In this document: one piece after another, positions 39,901 through 50,600 of the stretch
Numbering within the stretch: the stretch's first letter is position 1
Layout: every line of letters begins with the position of its first letter
NCBI RefSeq assembly: GCF_002234675.1
Contig: NC_019859.2
Location: 5,363,240 to 5,427,239 of the forward strand
Length of the DNA stretch: 64,000 nucleotides
Source: Oryzias latipes
Lineage: Eukaryota; Chordata; Actinopteri; Beloniformes; Adrianichthyidae
Reading direction: 5' to 3'
The notes under the pieces: generated by a model
Databases searched by the model: none
Seen by the model: only the letters and a program-made list of their open reading frames with translations
What the model was told of the DNA's origin: nothing
Program-made: the position numbers and the translations under genes

Positions 39901-42900
39901 TCTGGGCTCCTCTGACCTGCAGGGTGGTCTCTAGACTGTCTGCAGGAGTGGGGGCCATTCGTCAAGCTGGCCATCCCCAGCATGCTCATGCTCTGTCTGG
40001 AATGGTGGATATTCGAAGTGGGGGGTTTCTTGGCTGGTATGATTGGTGAGGCCGAGCTGGGAGCCCATTCTGTTGCATACCAGCTGGCTGTGATTGCGTA
40101 CATGGTAAAGCTCCTACAACGTAGCTACACTAAAAATGAGTAAAGAAGTTGCATTTTTACTTTGACTTCCTTTGCCCAGATAGAAAAATGACCTGTCTTA
40201 CACATCACAAGACCTTCTTAACCCTTTAGCATCACTGATGTTCACACTGGAGATGTTGCTGCACCTAAATAACACACTCTCTATTAGGGTTGGGCGATGT
40301 CCCTTAAATTGGCAGTTGACCATGTTTGCAGTAAACCATCGGGATGGTCGATGATATTATCGGGCGGGGTATTTCCCAACTAATGACTCATCTGCGATGA
40401 TCCAGTATAAACGGAGGGAAGTGACTTTAACAAAAAAATAAAATAACAAACAAACTGGAAAAGAAGAAGTCCTGCAGAAGTCCTCCTGCACTTGATTAGT
40501 CAAGTGGACCGGTGGACAGAGAGACCGTGTCTCTGAGCAGAGCAGACGGACTTTGTGTTTGAGAGGAAGGAGGATGCTTTGTTTGTGTGTGGGAGACTTC
40601 GGACTGCGATCCGTCCCGCAGCTCTAGGTGAACGTGCTAACGAACTCAGGAGAACCGGGTCTTTCGGTAATAGTGTGTGTGCAAGCAGAGCTCGGACCGT
40701 CAGCTCATACAGCGGCTTTGGGGCAGTGCGTGAGCTTAAAGCAGAAATGACGCTCAGTCCTTAGAAACCGTTCAAACAATCACATGGATTTCTGTTTCCA
40801 GTCGTGTCCCAACAAAATAAAGGCCGATGTTATTCCAACATATTTACATGCAGCCAAGATGCAGATTGCAGCTTTTCCCGCATGTATTTATTTATGTTCA
40901 TCCAAAGCTAGTGTTGTTTGCGCGTGTTAGCATACTGCTAACTTTGGCTTCATCCGGCTGCGTTCTTCAACAGAAAAAGCACTGACCACACGGATTAAAA
41001 TTAAAATGATGAGCGAACAGGCGCTTCATAATAACCGTAACATTAATAAAAGTACGTTTAGAAGATCGTCTCGTATATTACGGAGCTGCCAGATATCTAT
41101 CTATGTATGTAGCCTCTCAGTGGAACTCATTTCCTCTTCCGGTATTTCAAACACTACTGTGCATGTGCGAATGATTTATTCCGACGGAAAGTGTGACCCA
41201 TGTGAATGTTTATTATATTCTGAAACTATTTTTCTGGGCCCATGTACACGGTTGAATTCTAATCAGACCATTGATCCGAATCAAGATATTACGCACATGT
41301 AACCGCGGCTTATGGTGTCGACTCGCATGGCAAGGGCGTGGCATCACGATGCTGTCTCTCCATCGTGATGTCGGTCAGCCATCGTCCATCAGCACAAACC
41401 TACTCTCTTGAACACACAATCTTAAGACACGATCAGCGTGAATCAGCTGCTCTTGACGCAGAGAAAATCAGCTTTGTACTAATATGCAACACACTACTAA
41501 TGTAAATTGTTACTTAACAGCCCAAAAGCTGTTTTTCTTGCACCTAATGCACATTCTTGGATGTGAGTATAGTTCAGTGTATTCAGGTGGGGAGGGGCTT
41601 CTTCTTCTGTTTGCCTTGCTAGCTTTACTAGTGCATGCCCCCCCCACAACAGTCAGAAGACTCTTGGCGCATAATGTCAAAGTGGTGTAAGTGTCGCTCC
41701 AGGCTTTTTCCTTCACAGCTCTATTCTGATAGACGAAACTCTTGGTGTCACAGAATTCCAGCCGGGCACAAACAGCAGTTATTCATTTCACCTCCGGAAT
41801 ATCATCACTACCAAAATCCGAGTACTCGAGTTGTCACAGTTTAACTTGTTTTTATTTTAATTTTTTTATTTTAAAACACAAAATGAAAATAAACACAAAC
41901 GTAAAAGAAAAAACTCAGATAAAAAAAAACAATGAAAATGTTGTATTATAACTTTCAACCAGCGTTCAATGGCCGTTCTTGTTGGACGTAGAGCCCAAAA
42001 AATGGTCATAGAAACTTGAACGCGAGAGTTTTGAAAGCGTAATGAGCTTTTACATAGACTTTTCATTGGAAGTGGTTGGTTGAACGCGTGTTGCAGAGGA
42101 CAGTGTAGACATAGCTTCTCAGACACAAAGAGTTTGGGAAGCTTGAGTCTGATTTAAAAAGAAAAGTCACTGCAGCCGGATCAGATGACCAGAAAACCAA
42201 TAGGGGGATGGCTAATCCAGGCCATGAATTGAATTTTTATTTTATACAGAATATGACATTTTGTACAATTCTCTGGCTTATTCTTTAAATGGCGGATAAC
42301 TAAGCACTGTACCAGCCTTACCGTCAGGCTGATTTGCTTATTTCTGAAAGCTGCTTTTACTTTTGCAGCTTAAACCTGGATTGAAAAATGTCTTAGACTA
42401 ATTTTGTCCATTTGTATGCAACTATCACTGCATTCGCAGTTTTACTTTGGCTCTATTTCTTGGTAGTCAGTTGATCGTCTGGCTGTATTTTCCCTTATAT
42501 GCCGGTACATGCTTGAGTCCAGGTTTCAGTTTAAAAATGTGTGCTCAATCACCATCTAAGGATAGATTACCAACTCGGAGAGCTGAGAGAGACACCATGT
42601 TCTTTTTTAAGTATTAACCGCTAAATAAACAAAAGCTGATCAGTAAACTATAAAGAAAGTTTAAAAGTTATTGTTTTTCAGCTGAAATGCTGCTACCAGC
42701 GATTAGCAATACTGCTAACTATCAGTACTATAAAAATGATATTTCATTGGGTGTTTCTATCTTTTGACGCTAGTGTCAATAGTGACAGCTCAACTTTGTA
42801 GTCAGAGATCAAACCTTCAGAGTCATTCCTACTTAAAATTATATCCTGGATTTAAAAGAAAATTACACTTTTAGAAGAAACGTGAGAAGAAAATATTATC

Positions 42901-45447
42901 TAAATAAAGCAGAGTTAGTTGAAAAAAAATTAACAATGGAGCTTTTTTTTGTAGCAAATCTTGACTAGTGACCTAAAGTACCGTATTTTCTTTTAGCTTC
43001 CTTTAGGAATCTCAGCAGCCGCCAGTGTTCGGGTTGGAAATGCTCTTGGTGCAGGAAAAGTAGAGCAGGCCAAGCTGTCATGCAAAGTTCCCATCATCTG
43101 TGGATGTAAGAACAAATGCATACTTTACGTGTAAACAAGTTCTCCATTATTCTGTATTTATTTTAAATGTCTCGGCCTTTGTTTGCCTTTGTTAATGCCT
43201 CACACGAGCATTTATCCTCTTATTGTGTTTTTCTTCTGTGCTTTGACCTGTATGGTTCTGTAGTAACACCTCTAAACACAAGGTGGCAGTATAGTTTACG
43301 TTGCTTTCGATGGAGCTGACAAAAACACTTTTTTAGATCGATTTAGATCAGTTTCACTCACACAGGTCAAGACCACCCTTAAAACTGAAAAATCGAGCAA
43401 CATAAAAGCTGCTCAAAGTTAGTTTTTGTAGCCTTTTCAGTGTCACATTTATGAAAAAAAATCTCTTTTTTGCTGTTTATTCAGCTGTCACTCTTAGTTT
43501 GCTTTGACTTTGTTTGTTTTTCATTCCTATGTTTTGTTCTATTTTCTTGCAGTCATAGTTGCATTTATGATGGGAACAATCCTGGGATCCACGAAAGATG
43601 TTATTGGATACATTTTCACCTCGGACCAGTACGTTAAAACTCAATAGGGACTTTCGTCATTCTCACTTTGAAACAATCATGGTGTACAACTGTAAAAAAG
43701 CTAAACAGTTTACAAAATACAATTGGTAGGTTAATCTAACATTTTATTCTATATTCTTATAAATTTACATAACAATAACAGCATTAAAGCCAAAGTCTGT
43801 TAGCTTGATGCTAACGTATAATGGAATTTCCCATAGGACGGCTAATGCTAACGTTTGGTCAACCTAAACATACATTGCTGACTAAATGAAACAGCTTTAT
43901 ATACTAATTTAATTCAATTCAACGATCTACTCTGAGGAAAACCATGTAACACTGTATTGTTTTAACAATCTTATTGGTTTATTACTTCACTAATACATTT
44001 TAGAGAATGTGAACTGTATCAGATTAATACAAAAATCTTCATATTAATGATATAGATTATTAATGTATTTCTATCCAAACATGTCTACATGTGTAAACCA
44101 CATAAATTCAAAATTGAATCAAACCGATTGGATTGAAATAATCCAGGCTCTGGTGAATCGATTCTAGAAATTTGTGGTGATACCCAGCCCTAGTCCGGAC
44201 CAGATGATTTTTCTAGTCTGAATGCTGCCTTAGTCATAACTAGTGTGTGTTATTAGTAAACTGAAAAATAATGGGGAATGAAGCAGAGTTTCTCAAGATG
44301 TGTTTATTTGTAAAAACACATTTTATATCCGTTCTATAAGAACAGAATTTTGTTTTTTTTTAATACGGGGAATTTCACCTTTTTTTGTGTTTTTTTTATT
44401 TGCAGATTTGTCAGATAAACTAACAATTAGATGTCTTTCTTTACTTTTTTTTTGTTTTAAGAGAGATTTTGGACAAGGCCCCTGGCGTTGTTTTTGTCCT
44501 TGGCTTCACCCATTTTTTTGACTGCATCGCGGTAAGAACCCACATTTGAAACCAATAAAAACCTGTCAAACTTTGTGATCTGATCACATACTGTAACTTC
44601 CCCATGAAGGGAATCACTGGGGGGATTCTCAGAGGAGCCGGCAAACAGATGGTCGGCGCTCTGTGCAACCTGGTGGGCTACTATGTCTTTGGCGTTCCTA
44701 TTGGCGTGTCCCTGATGTTTGCGGCCCACATGAATGTCGTAGGTAGGAAGGTTTCGGTGGAGGTGCCGTTCCGTCTGTCAGGACTTTCTTAAGACTCTTC
44801 ATTCCTCTACAGGACTCTGGACGGGACTCACCATCTGTGTGTTTATGCAGTCCTCTTTCTTCTTGATATATCTGTGGAAGCTGAATTGGAAGAAAGCCGC
44901 AGAGGAGGTGTGTACCTACGTCCAGTCTTCAGTCCAAATATGTTGGTGTGTTTTTAATGTAGGTTGTTTGTGATCAGGCTCAGGTGAGAGCTGGAGTCCA
45001 AATAAAAGATGAGAAGGAAATGGAAATCACAGGTGAGTTCTGGAGTTCTATGTTTACTTTACAATTACCGGTAAGAAGCCCATTGAGACGACTGCTGTTG
45101 TGATTTTGGGCTATATAAATAAAACTGAATTGAATAGAAATTGAATTGGAACTATGGTTGAGTTTACAGGCGGGTCACGAGGTTAACCATTTTTTTCTCT
45201 CAAAACGATAGACTGTAATCGGATCCACAGTCAGGTTAGCGTGACAGCGCCCTCGTGTGACGGGGAGGACCACACATACGAGAAGGTGAACATCCCAGAG
45301 GAGAGTAAAGCCGCCAACACTACATTGGGCGATATTCTGTCAGTGAAGCAGCTGCTTCTGCGGCGGGGCTTGGTGCTGCTGCTGATGCTTGTCCTCCTCG
45401 CCGCCGGGATTATAGCCTCAAGGCTCCTCACTAGTCTGCTGCAGTGA
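33905..45447 (+). CDS. slc47a1: Multidrug and toxin extrusion protein 1 (MATE-family H+/organic cation antiporter)
   Basis: Exports organic cations in exchange for protons at apical membranes of kidney and liver cells in vertebrates. Exons: 33905-34087, 36369-36470, 36549-36617, 36753-36901, 38208-38250, 39362-39406, 39493-39590, 39679-39776, 39923-40104, 42997-43105, 43553-43628, 44462-44531, 44610-44742, 44813-44907, 44978-45032, 45212-45447. All phases agree; 580 aa, near the usual length (about 570). Start context GTCATGG. MATE landmarks: [15 protein letters not shown] (TM1), [29 protein letters not shown] (residues 289-301), [20 protein letters not shown], then a C-terminal 13th hydrophobic helix ([21 protein letters not shown]) as in mammalian MATE1. 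By ungapped alignment with remembered human MATE1 (offset +16), E273 and E278 are kept (E289, E294), but E300 is Gln316 and E389 is Asp405. Teleosts have several slc47 paralogs, so the number in the symbol is less sure than the family. Confidence 0.9.
34590..35420. repeat. Dispersed repeat family R1, copy B (split by TIR element copy 2)
   Basis: The left part (34590-34751: CACGGTGTTCACACTGG, CTTGCTCCAGGCTTTTTCTT, GCAGTTCTAT) and the right part (35270-35420: CCGATGTAAAGACTTGGTGA, GAGTCCCTGATTGGTCAAAG) join into the same order seen unbroken in copies at 18560-19000 and 41560-42125. It lies in slc47a1 intron 1. Confidence 0.6.
34752..35269. mobile_element. TIR element copy 2 (TACAAYGGAGTATT family), nested in repeat R1
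   Basis: The left end TACGACGGAGTTATAGGGC and the right end (reverse complement TACGACACAATTTTAGGGCC) are inverted repeats. Inside each end are AT-rich subterminal repeats (TAAATTTACGAG / CTCGTAAATCTACGA type). It is 518 bp and non-coding. No 6-bp target duplication is seen, unlike copies 1 and 3. Confidence 0.6.
35653..36330. mobile_element. TIR element copy 3 (TACAAYGGAGTATT family)
   Basis: The left end TACAACGGAGTATTGGGG and the right end (reverse complement TACGTCGGAGCGTTAGGACC) are inverted repeats. A perfect 6-bp target duplication, CCTCTG, lies at 35647-35652 and 36331-36336. The internal part matches copy 1 (GGAAATCCACTCCTTGGGGG versus GGAAAGCCACTCTTTGTGGG). It ends 38 bp before exon 2 of slc47a1. 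Confidence 0.7.
37569..38044 (+). mobile_element. MITE of the TTAAAGACCCACTCC family (full length)
   Basis: The left end TTAAGACCCACTCCGATGAA and the right end (reverse complement TTAAAGACCCGCTCCAATCA) are well-kept inverted termini, 476 bp apart. This is the best-preserved copy in the window. It lies in slc47a1 intron 4. Confidence 0.75.
38273..38494 (+). mobile_element. piggyBac-like MITE copy 1
   Basis: Flanked by TTAA at 38273-38276 and 38491-38494. Termini CCCTTGTGCTATCCTA and its inverse (ATAGCACAAGGG). CCC-starting ends with TTAA target sites are the hallmark of piggyBac transposons. There is no coding capacity. It holds a G run (38452-38469) near the right end. It lies in slc47a1 intron 5, 22 bp after the exon ending at 38250. 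Confidence 0.75.
38640..39240. repeat. Degraded retroelement-like stretch
   Basis: Intronic block with strings such as GCAGCTGCATTTTGGACTAA and TACCATGGAGCAAGACTTTG, reminiscent of 3' ends of fish LINEs. There is no frame and no clear ends. This is a weak call. Confidence 0.25.
40285..41402. mobile_element. hAT-like non-autonomous element
   Basis: The left end TAGGGTTGGGCGATGTCC and the right end (reverse complement TAGGTTTGTGCTGATGGACG) are imperfect inverted repeats. The flanking 8-mers CTCTCTAT (40277-40284) and CTCTCTTG (41403-41410) match at six of eight bases, as expected for an old hAT target duplication. It is 1.1 kb, with no intact transposase frame. It lies in slc47a1 intron 9. Confidence 0.5.
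41560..42125. repeat. Dispersed repeat family R1, copy C
   Basis: Carries GCTCCAGGCTTTTTCCTTCA, CAGCTCTATTCTGATAGACG, CTCTTGGTGTCACAG, GTTCAATGGCCGTTC, GTAGAGCCCAAAAAATGGTC and GAAGTGGTTGGTTGAACGCG, in the same order as copy A. It gives the unoccupied version of the site where TIR element copy 2 sits in copy B. The remaining intron to 42996 shows nothing recognisable. Confidence 0.6.
45070..45160 (+). mobile_element. 3' tail of an L2-type LINE/SINE
   Basis: GTGATTTTGGGCTATATAAA followed by TAAAACTGAATTGAATAGAA is the typical 3' end of teleost L2-clade retroposons, with ATTGA repeats as tail. Only the tail is present. It lies in the last slc47a1 intron. Confidence 0.55.
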
Positions 45448-45852
45448 TCCGTTATTGCTTGAGTGAACAGAAGTCCATTTTTTGCTTACTCCTTTAAGGA
45501 GTCGAGGAGTCCTCAGATCAGCTGCTCTTTTCCCCAAAAGCTGAAGGAGGAGCAGACGAGAGAATGCACGCCAAATCCAGATATTTTTATGTGGGCTTTT
45601 ATAGAACACTCTGTTAGACATAATGTGTTGATTTGATTTGGCCCAGCTCAAAGTTTCATCGGTAAAGTGGTAGATGCTGGTTATTTACCGTCCATATTCT
45701 CCATCATCCAGACCTGCTCTGACCCCGAATCTCACTGCGTCCTTACAAATGATGATGCAAAACAGTGACTCTAATGAAGCCGTGCTGCTTCAGAAAATCT
45801 GTGCAGGTTGATAGGGGGAAAAAACAACAACTGTATTTCAAACAAATTCTCT

Positions 45853-46288
45853 TTGAAGACCCACTTTTGACGAAAATCGTATTTTTGGTGTTTTTAACAT
45901 TTTCTTGTGTCATTTCTTTTGATGATAAAGGTCATATAAAAAGACATTTAAGATTAAAATTGAGTTTTTCTTCATTTGCATTCTTGTGAATCAGGAGCAG
46001 ACAAAAAAACAATTAAAAAAGATTGTATTTGTGACATAGATACCCTCTGGGCGGGGTACACGCTTCCTGCTGCAAGATCTCAGCAATGGGGAGGGGCATG
46101 CTCTGCACCAACAGTCCTACAACTCTAAAGGCAAATTTCTAACGAACTCCTGGCGCCCTGGAGAAACTATGTTCTTGATAACAACAAAGGTTTCTTTAAT
46201 TTTAAGCTAAAAACGTCCTAATCATAATTAAAAAATCACTGGGTACGCTTTGAAAATAGTTTTAAAGATGATCAAAGTGGGACTGTAA
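45853..46288 (+). mobile_element. GACCCACTCC-family MITE (diverged)
   Basis: Begins TTGAAGACCCACTTTTGACG and ends GATGATCAAAGTGGGACTGT, with CAGGAGCAGACAAAAAAAC and the GGGCGGGGTACACGCTTCC family mark inside. It lies just after slc47a1, so the transcript's 3' UTR may run into it. Confidence 0.65.
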
Positions 46289-46382
46289 ACCTGTTTAAAA
46301 CTCCGTTAATACTTGAATATTGTATCCTATGGTGCTGCAGCCACAGACAATATAATAGAATTGCAGAATCACTGCAGCACTT

Positions 46383-46594
46383 TTAACCCTTGTGCTACCC
46401 TATGGGGTCAAGATGACCATTGACATGTTATCCCTACCATGACAAAGGTGGATAAAGGTGGAAAGATTTCATGTAATCCATGGACATCAGTGAAGATCAC
46501 AAATCATTGAAGAAAAAAGGTTCAGCGCACTGTCTAGTGGGTCTAGATGACCCAACTCCCAATGTTAAAGTGCCTAGGATAGCACAAGGGTTAA
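46383..46594 (-). mobile_element. piggyBac-like MITE copy 2 (opposite orientation)
   Basis: Flanked by TTAA at 46383-46386 and 46591-46594, with ends CCCTTGTGCTACCCTA and GGATAGCACAAGGG. Its body is the reverse complement of the copy at 38273-38494 (for example TGACAAAGGTGGATAAAGGT versus ACCTTTATCCACCTTTGTCA). Confidence 0.75.
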
Positions 46595-46693
46595 CTGCAC
46601 AGAAGAATGTGTTCAGCTCCATATCACTTAATCAGAAGTAGATCTTTACGCTCCATCTGTGAAATACCACACGTTTTCGGAGGTTTCTGCTGC

Positions 46694-46750
46694 AATAACC
46701 CTTGTGTTTTCGTATGACCCCACCCTTACATTGATGTGATGTGACTTAAC
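46694..46750. mobile_element. Fragment of the same piggyBac-like family
   Basis: TAACCCTTGTGTTTTCGTAT, then CCCCACCCTTACATTGATGT. Terminus and near-terminal sequence resemble the two complete copies, but the rest is missing. Confidence 0.45.
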
Positions 46751-47278
46751 ATTTTGGTGCTTCATATTATAATTTCAAAAAAGATTTAGCTATTTAATGG
46801 AATTAACATATTCACACAGTAAACACTACAACAATAGAATTTATTTATGTTTATATTGATGGTGTAATAATGCTGTAAAGCAGAAACAGAATACGACATT
46901 TATGCAAAATGTGAAATAAAATGACTAAGAAGGGATTGCATACACTCCTTTATAAGCAATAAATCAAACTGTACTTGAATTTAGTCAATAATCGCTGTAT
47001 TTAATGAATCCTATGTAATCTATTGTATACAAAACTGTAAACATCTCTGATTTTGAGACACAATTATTTATTCTTACATTTAAGTTTCAAACAAATTTTA
47101 AAAAGTTTACTTCCTACGTAGCCTACAAAATAGGCTACGTAGCAGAAAATAGAATCTCCAGAAATATTCTTGTGACGTTGTTTTGCACATTGCGACCATA
47201 TAAACAACCAAATCGGACCTGAATGAACAGCCTCATTACAGTTTAAGTCCTGTGTTTTTTCGCAATGAGGCAGTGTGG
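46751..47278. other. Intergenic, AT-rich, nothing recognised
   Basis: Contains an AATAAA at 46915-46920 in plus orientation and a short TAGCCTAC/GTAGGCTA-type inverted repeat near 47115-47140. No gene is supported. Confidence 0.4.
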
Positions 47279-47350
47279 GGTTCCATGGTGTAATGGTTAG
47301 CACTCTGGACTCTGAATCCAGCGATCCGAGTTCAAATCTCGGTGGGACCT
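47279..47350 (+). tRNA. tRNA-Gln (anticodon CTG)
   Basis: A 72-nt cloverleaf. Acceptor stem GGTTCCA pairs with TGGGACC (one T-G pair). The D-arm is TGGTGTAATGGTTAGCA, the anticodon loop is ACTCTGAA with anticodon CTG, and the T-arm is CCGAGTTCAAATCTCGG with an intact B box (GTTCAAATC). A TTTT at 47354-47357 can end RNA polymerase III transcription. There is no intron. The sequence matches the standard vertebrate tRNA-Gln, so it is probably functional. Confidence 0.95.
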
Positions 47351-47562
47351 GACGTTTTGAAGACTTAAGAAACTCTTACTGACACAATATATATACAATA
47401 AAGAAATCAAAACCAACTCCCTAAATATGAATTATATTTTAATAGTTTCTCACCGTTGGCACAAAAAACTATTTGGGCAGTGTAAATAGAAATGTTTTTA
47501 TTATTGGTCACAGTACATTTTCCAAAGAACAAAAATTTCTTACAAATGTTTTCTGCAAAGTT

Positions 47563-47568
47563 TTTATT
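47563..47568 (-). terminator. exosc9: Candidate poly(A) signals for exosc9
   Basis: AATAAA on the minus strand at 47563-47568, about 55 nt past the stop. A second AATAAA (47615-47620) overlaps the exosc9 stop codon, giving a possible extremely short 3' UTR. Confidence 0.45.
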
Positions 47569-47619
47569 TTTCAATATTATTTTTCTTCTTAGAGAAGCTG
47601 CAGTCAAAACATAATTTAT

Positions 47620-50600
47620 TCAAGGTTTCTGCTTTGTTTTTTTCTTTGATGATGGCGCCCCCTTCTGATGAAAGCTGGACTTTACATTCCTGAGGGGGGA
47701 AAAAAACCAAAATCTTATAAATTAAACAAAACCTTTGGAGAAAAGGCAACAGAAGTGAAGTTACTCTGCTTTTTGAGGTTTCTCTGGATGGAGAATGACC
47801 ACCTCCTCTTCCTCACTGTCCGATATCTCAACCACATCGCCTGAAAGATAAATAAATGTTAGGAGCTTCTTTACCTCTAAGCAAGTCTTTTAGTTTTTTT
47901 ACATAGACAGGTCACCTTTAGTGTTTTTCCGCTCGTCCTCTTCCATCTTTGTCACTTCTTCTACATCATCTCCGCTGCTGAACTCCTCAAGCTCCTCCTC
48001 CTCCTCCACCCCCCAGGTGTTTTGCAGACCCAGCCCCACCTGTCCAACCCCTGGGACGGGCACCACTGGCGATGGGGCTCTGACGTGAGCAACTAAGGAC
48101 ATTAATCCACTTTTTTTTTTTTTTTTTACCCAATTTCATTTAATCTCAGGATACGTTGGAGGCGGGGCCTCCGCTTCCTTAATAATGCTGCTGGCTTTTT
48201 CCGTCACGTCAGCCGTTTCCACCGGCGTCTCGTCTACTTTTAAAGCCGTGATTCGCTCCTGAGGCATGGACTCTGCAAACCCACACCGTCCACCCGCTTT
48301 CCTGCAAGTTTTCAATCAGAACACGTTCACCGAGGCTCTGAAGTGAGCCGTGGGAACGTGCCGGTCCAGAACCGCTTACCGGGCTGTCTTGTCGTTCATC
48401 AGGGCTTTGCTGATGAGCTCTGTGATTTCAGACACCTTGACACTGGCTATTTTACTGCACCTCATGACCTGAGACGACCAACAAGCACATGAACCTCATG
48501 GAACCCAACGCTTAAAGGCCGCACTTCTCTCTGCACACCTGCTCCTTCAGCAGCATGATGCCCCCGCTGGACTGGATGGAACAGATCTCTCTGTGTTTGT
48601 TCATGGCGATCATCAGCAGCCCATCCATCACGCGCTCTTCCCGCTCACACGGGTCCACCAGCAGATACGTCCTGCAGACAGGTCACCAGTTTCTCTTAGC
48701 AGGAACGTGCAAGTTTATAGCAGTGGCGTTCTAGGTAATACTTTCAAAATAAAAGCCAACGAACACTGCCTTCCCCATTTCTAGGATTGGTCTGGTGTAT
48801 CCTTCTACGCTGTCCATATCCCAAGATGCATTGCTGCCGAACCCAGAGATTTTTCTAAAAACGATGGCGGACTGTGAGATAATTACACCTTCTTATAGTT
48901 ACACCTCCCAGATTAAAAGTTAGATCGAATTAGCCAGGAAAATTTGAGCTCCATGCCTGGTTCACTTCTCCTCTCTGTTCTGGACTCGCGGTTGCTAGGC
49001 GACGGGACATTCGCAGATGCAACGGCTGGAATAATTCAAACGGTTAGGCTCATCCAAATTCACAGCTGTTCACATCCGGCCTATTGTAGTTAATTAAAGG
49101 TAGTTTATTGAAGGAAGCAGCCCTCGAATTTGGACACACCATGAATCTCACTAAAGACCCACTTTGATGAAAGTGGTGTTTATAACGTGTTCTTGTAGTG
49201 TTTTCTCATGATTGAAGACATAGAAAAAGAAGATTTAGCTAAAAATTGCATTTCTGAGAATTTTTTTTGTAATTAGGAGCTGACAAAATATGCAGTTGGA
49301 AAAACCCTTTTAACACGTTACTACGGCAAGCCAGAAGCTCCCAGCTCTGTACAGATCCACGTACGTCTCTATGTCTCACCGGCAATGCTACCTTGGGTTT
49401 GAGAGGGGGCTGTAAGCTAGCCAGAGAGCCTGTAAAAAGATTTATGATGGGGAAGGGGGGCGGGGTTACTCCACACCAAAACTCCCGCCCCACAAGACAA
49501 CTGCAGCCGCTCTGCAGAAACTATGTCCTAGAAAACGATACAGGTTTTGTGATTTTGCCTAAAAAAACATAATTAAAAAGACCACTGCGATCAAAAGATG
49601 ATCAGAGTTCACGATGCCGTCGAAAGTAGTTGTGTGAGTTAAGACAAACCAATAGAAACACTTGTTTGTCAGCTTAAAATGTTTCTTTAAAGAGCCTGGA
49701 AGCCTAAATGTGGGAATATCTTGCCTCCTGCTCAAAATGACGCCCTATTCCGCTGCGTAAAATGTCGTGATGCGTTCATGGTCGGCAGATTTTGAGTAGG
49801 ACGTTTATTTGGAGAAAAAAAACAAGCTTGAATTAAAATAATAAAAAATAAATTCCGATCAAGTCTGAAACTGTGATTTCCGATCATGTGATCTCCAATT
49901 GATAGTTTGAATAGTGAGTTTATGGTCAGGAGTTGGGGATGAATCAGGAGAAGTGGATTATTACCCTTGTTGGAAGAAGGAGAAGCTGACACTAATGGGC
50001 ATGTGGTAGATGCTAAGAGGAATGGGATCCCTCTCCTCTGGGCTGTACTGAAACGGGAAAAGCAACAATGTAAACCGACAGATGAGAAAACGCCGCCTCC
50101 TGCTGGGGCTGCTCCCTCACCACCGTGACCTCCTCTCCCTGGACGGCTACGTCGGGCCGCCTGAAATGGCACAGAGCGGCGATGGCGGCGATGCTGGAGG
50201 CGTCCATCAGGTTCCCGTCGTTGTTCAGCATGTGGACATCCACCCTGATCTGCCACACCTGGGCGAACACACGCGTTTCAGAGGAAAGCAGACGTCGCTT
50301 TGCGAGTCGCACAGGTTTGTGGGAATGACCTTTTCTCCGGACACCACGCACAGGGACTCCGTGTCGATGCACTTGGAGTTCCTCAGGCATCTTTCCAACT
50401 GTCTGTTCAGCTTCACGGACAGCTCCGACTGTCTGGATGTGGCGAAACAACAAAAAATGAGCCACACAGAGACAATCGAGGCACAAAACTATAAGGTCAT
50501 GTGATCCAAAACCAACCTTCCCTGCTCGAAAGCTGGCGAGGCCAGAGGTGACAGCTCGATGTTAAAAAACATGATTCCCTCATTCGGGCGGCTCTCCTTT

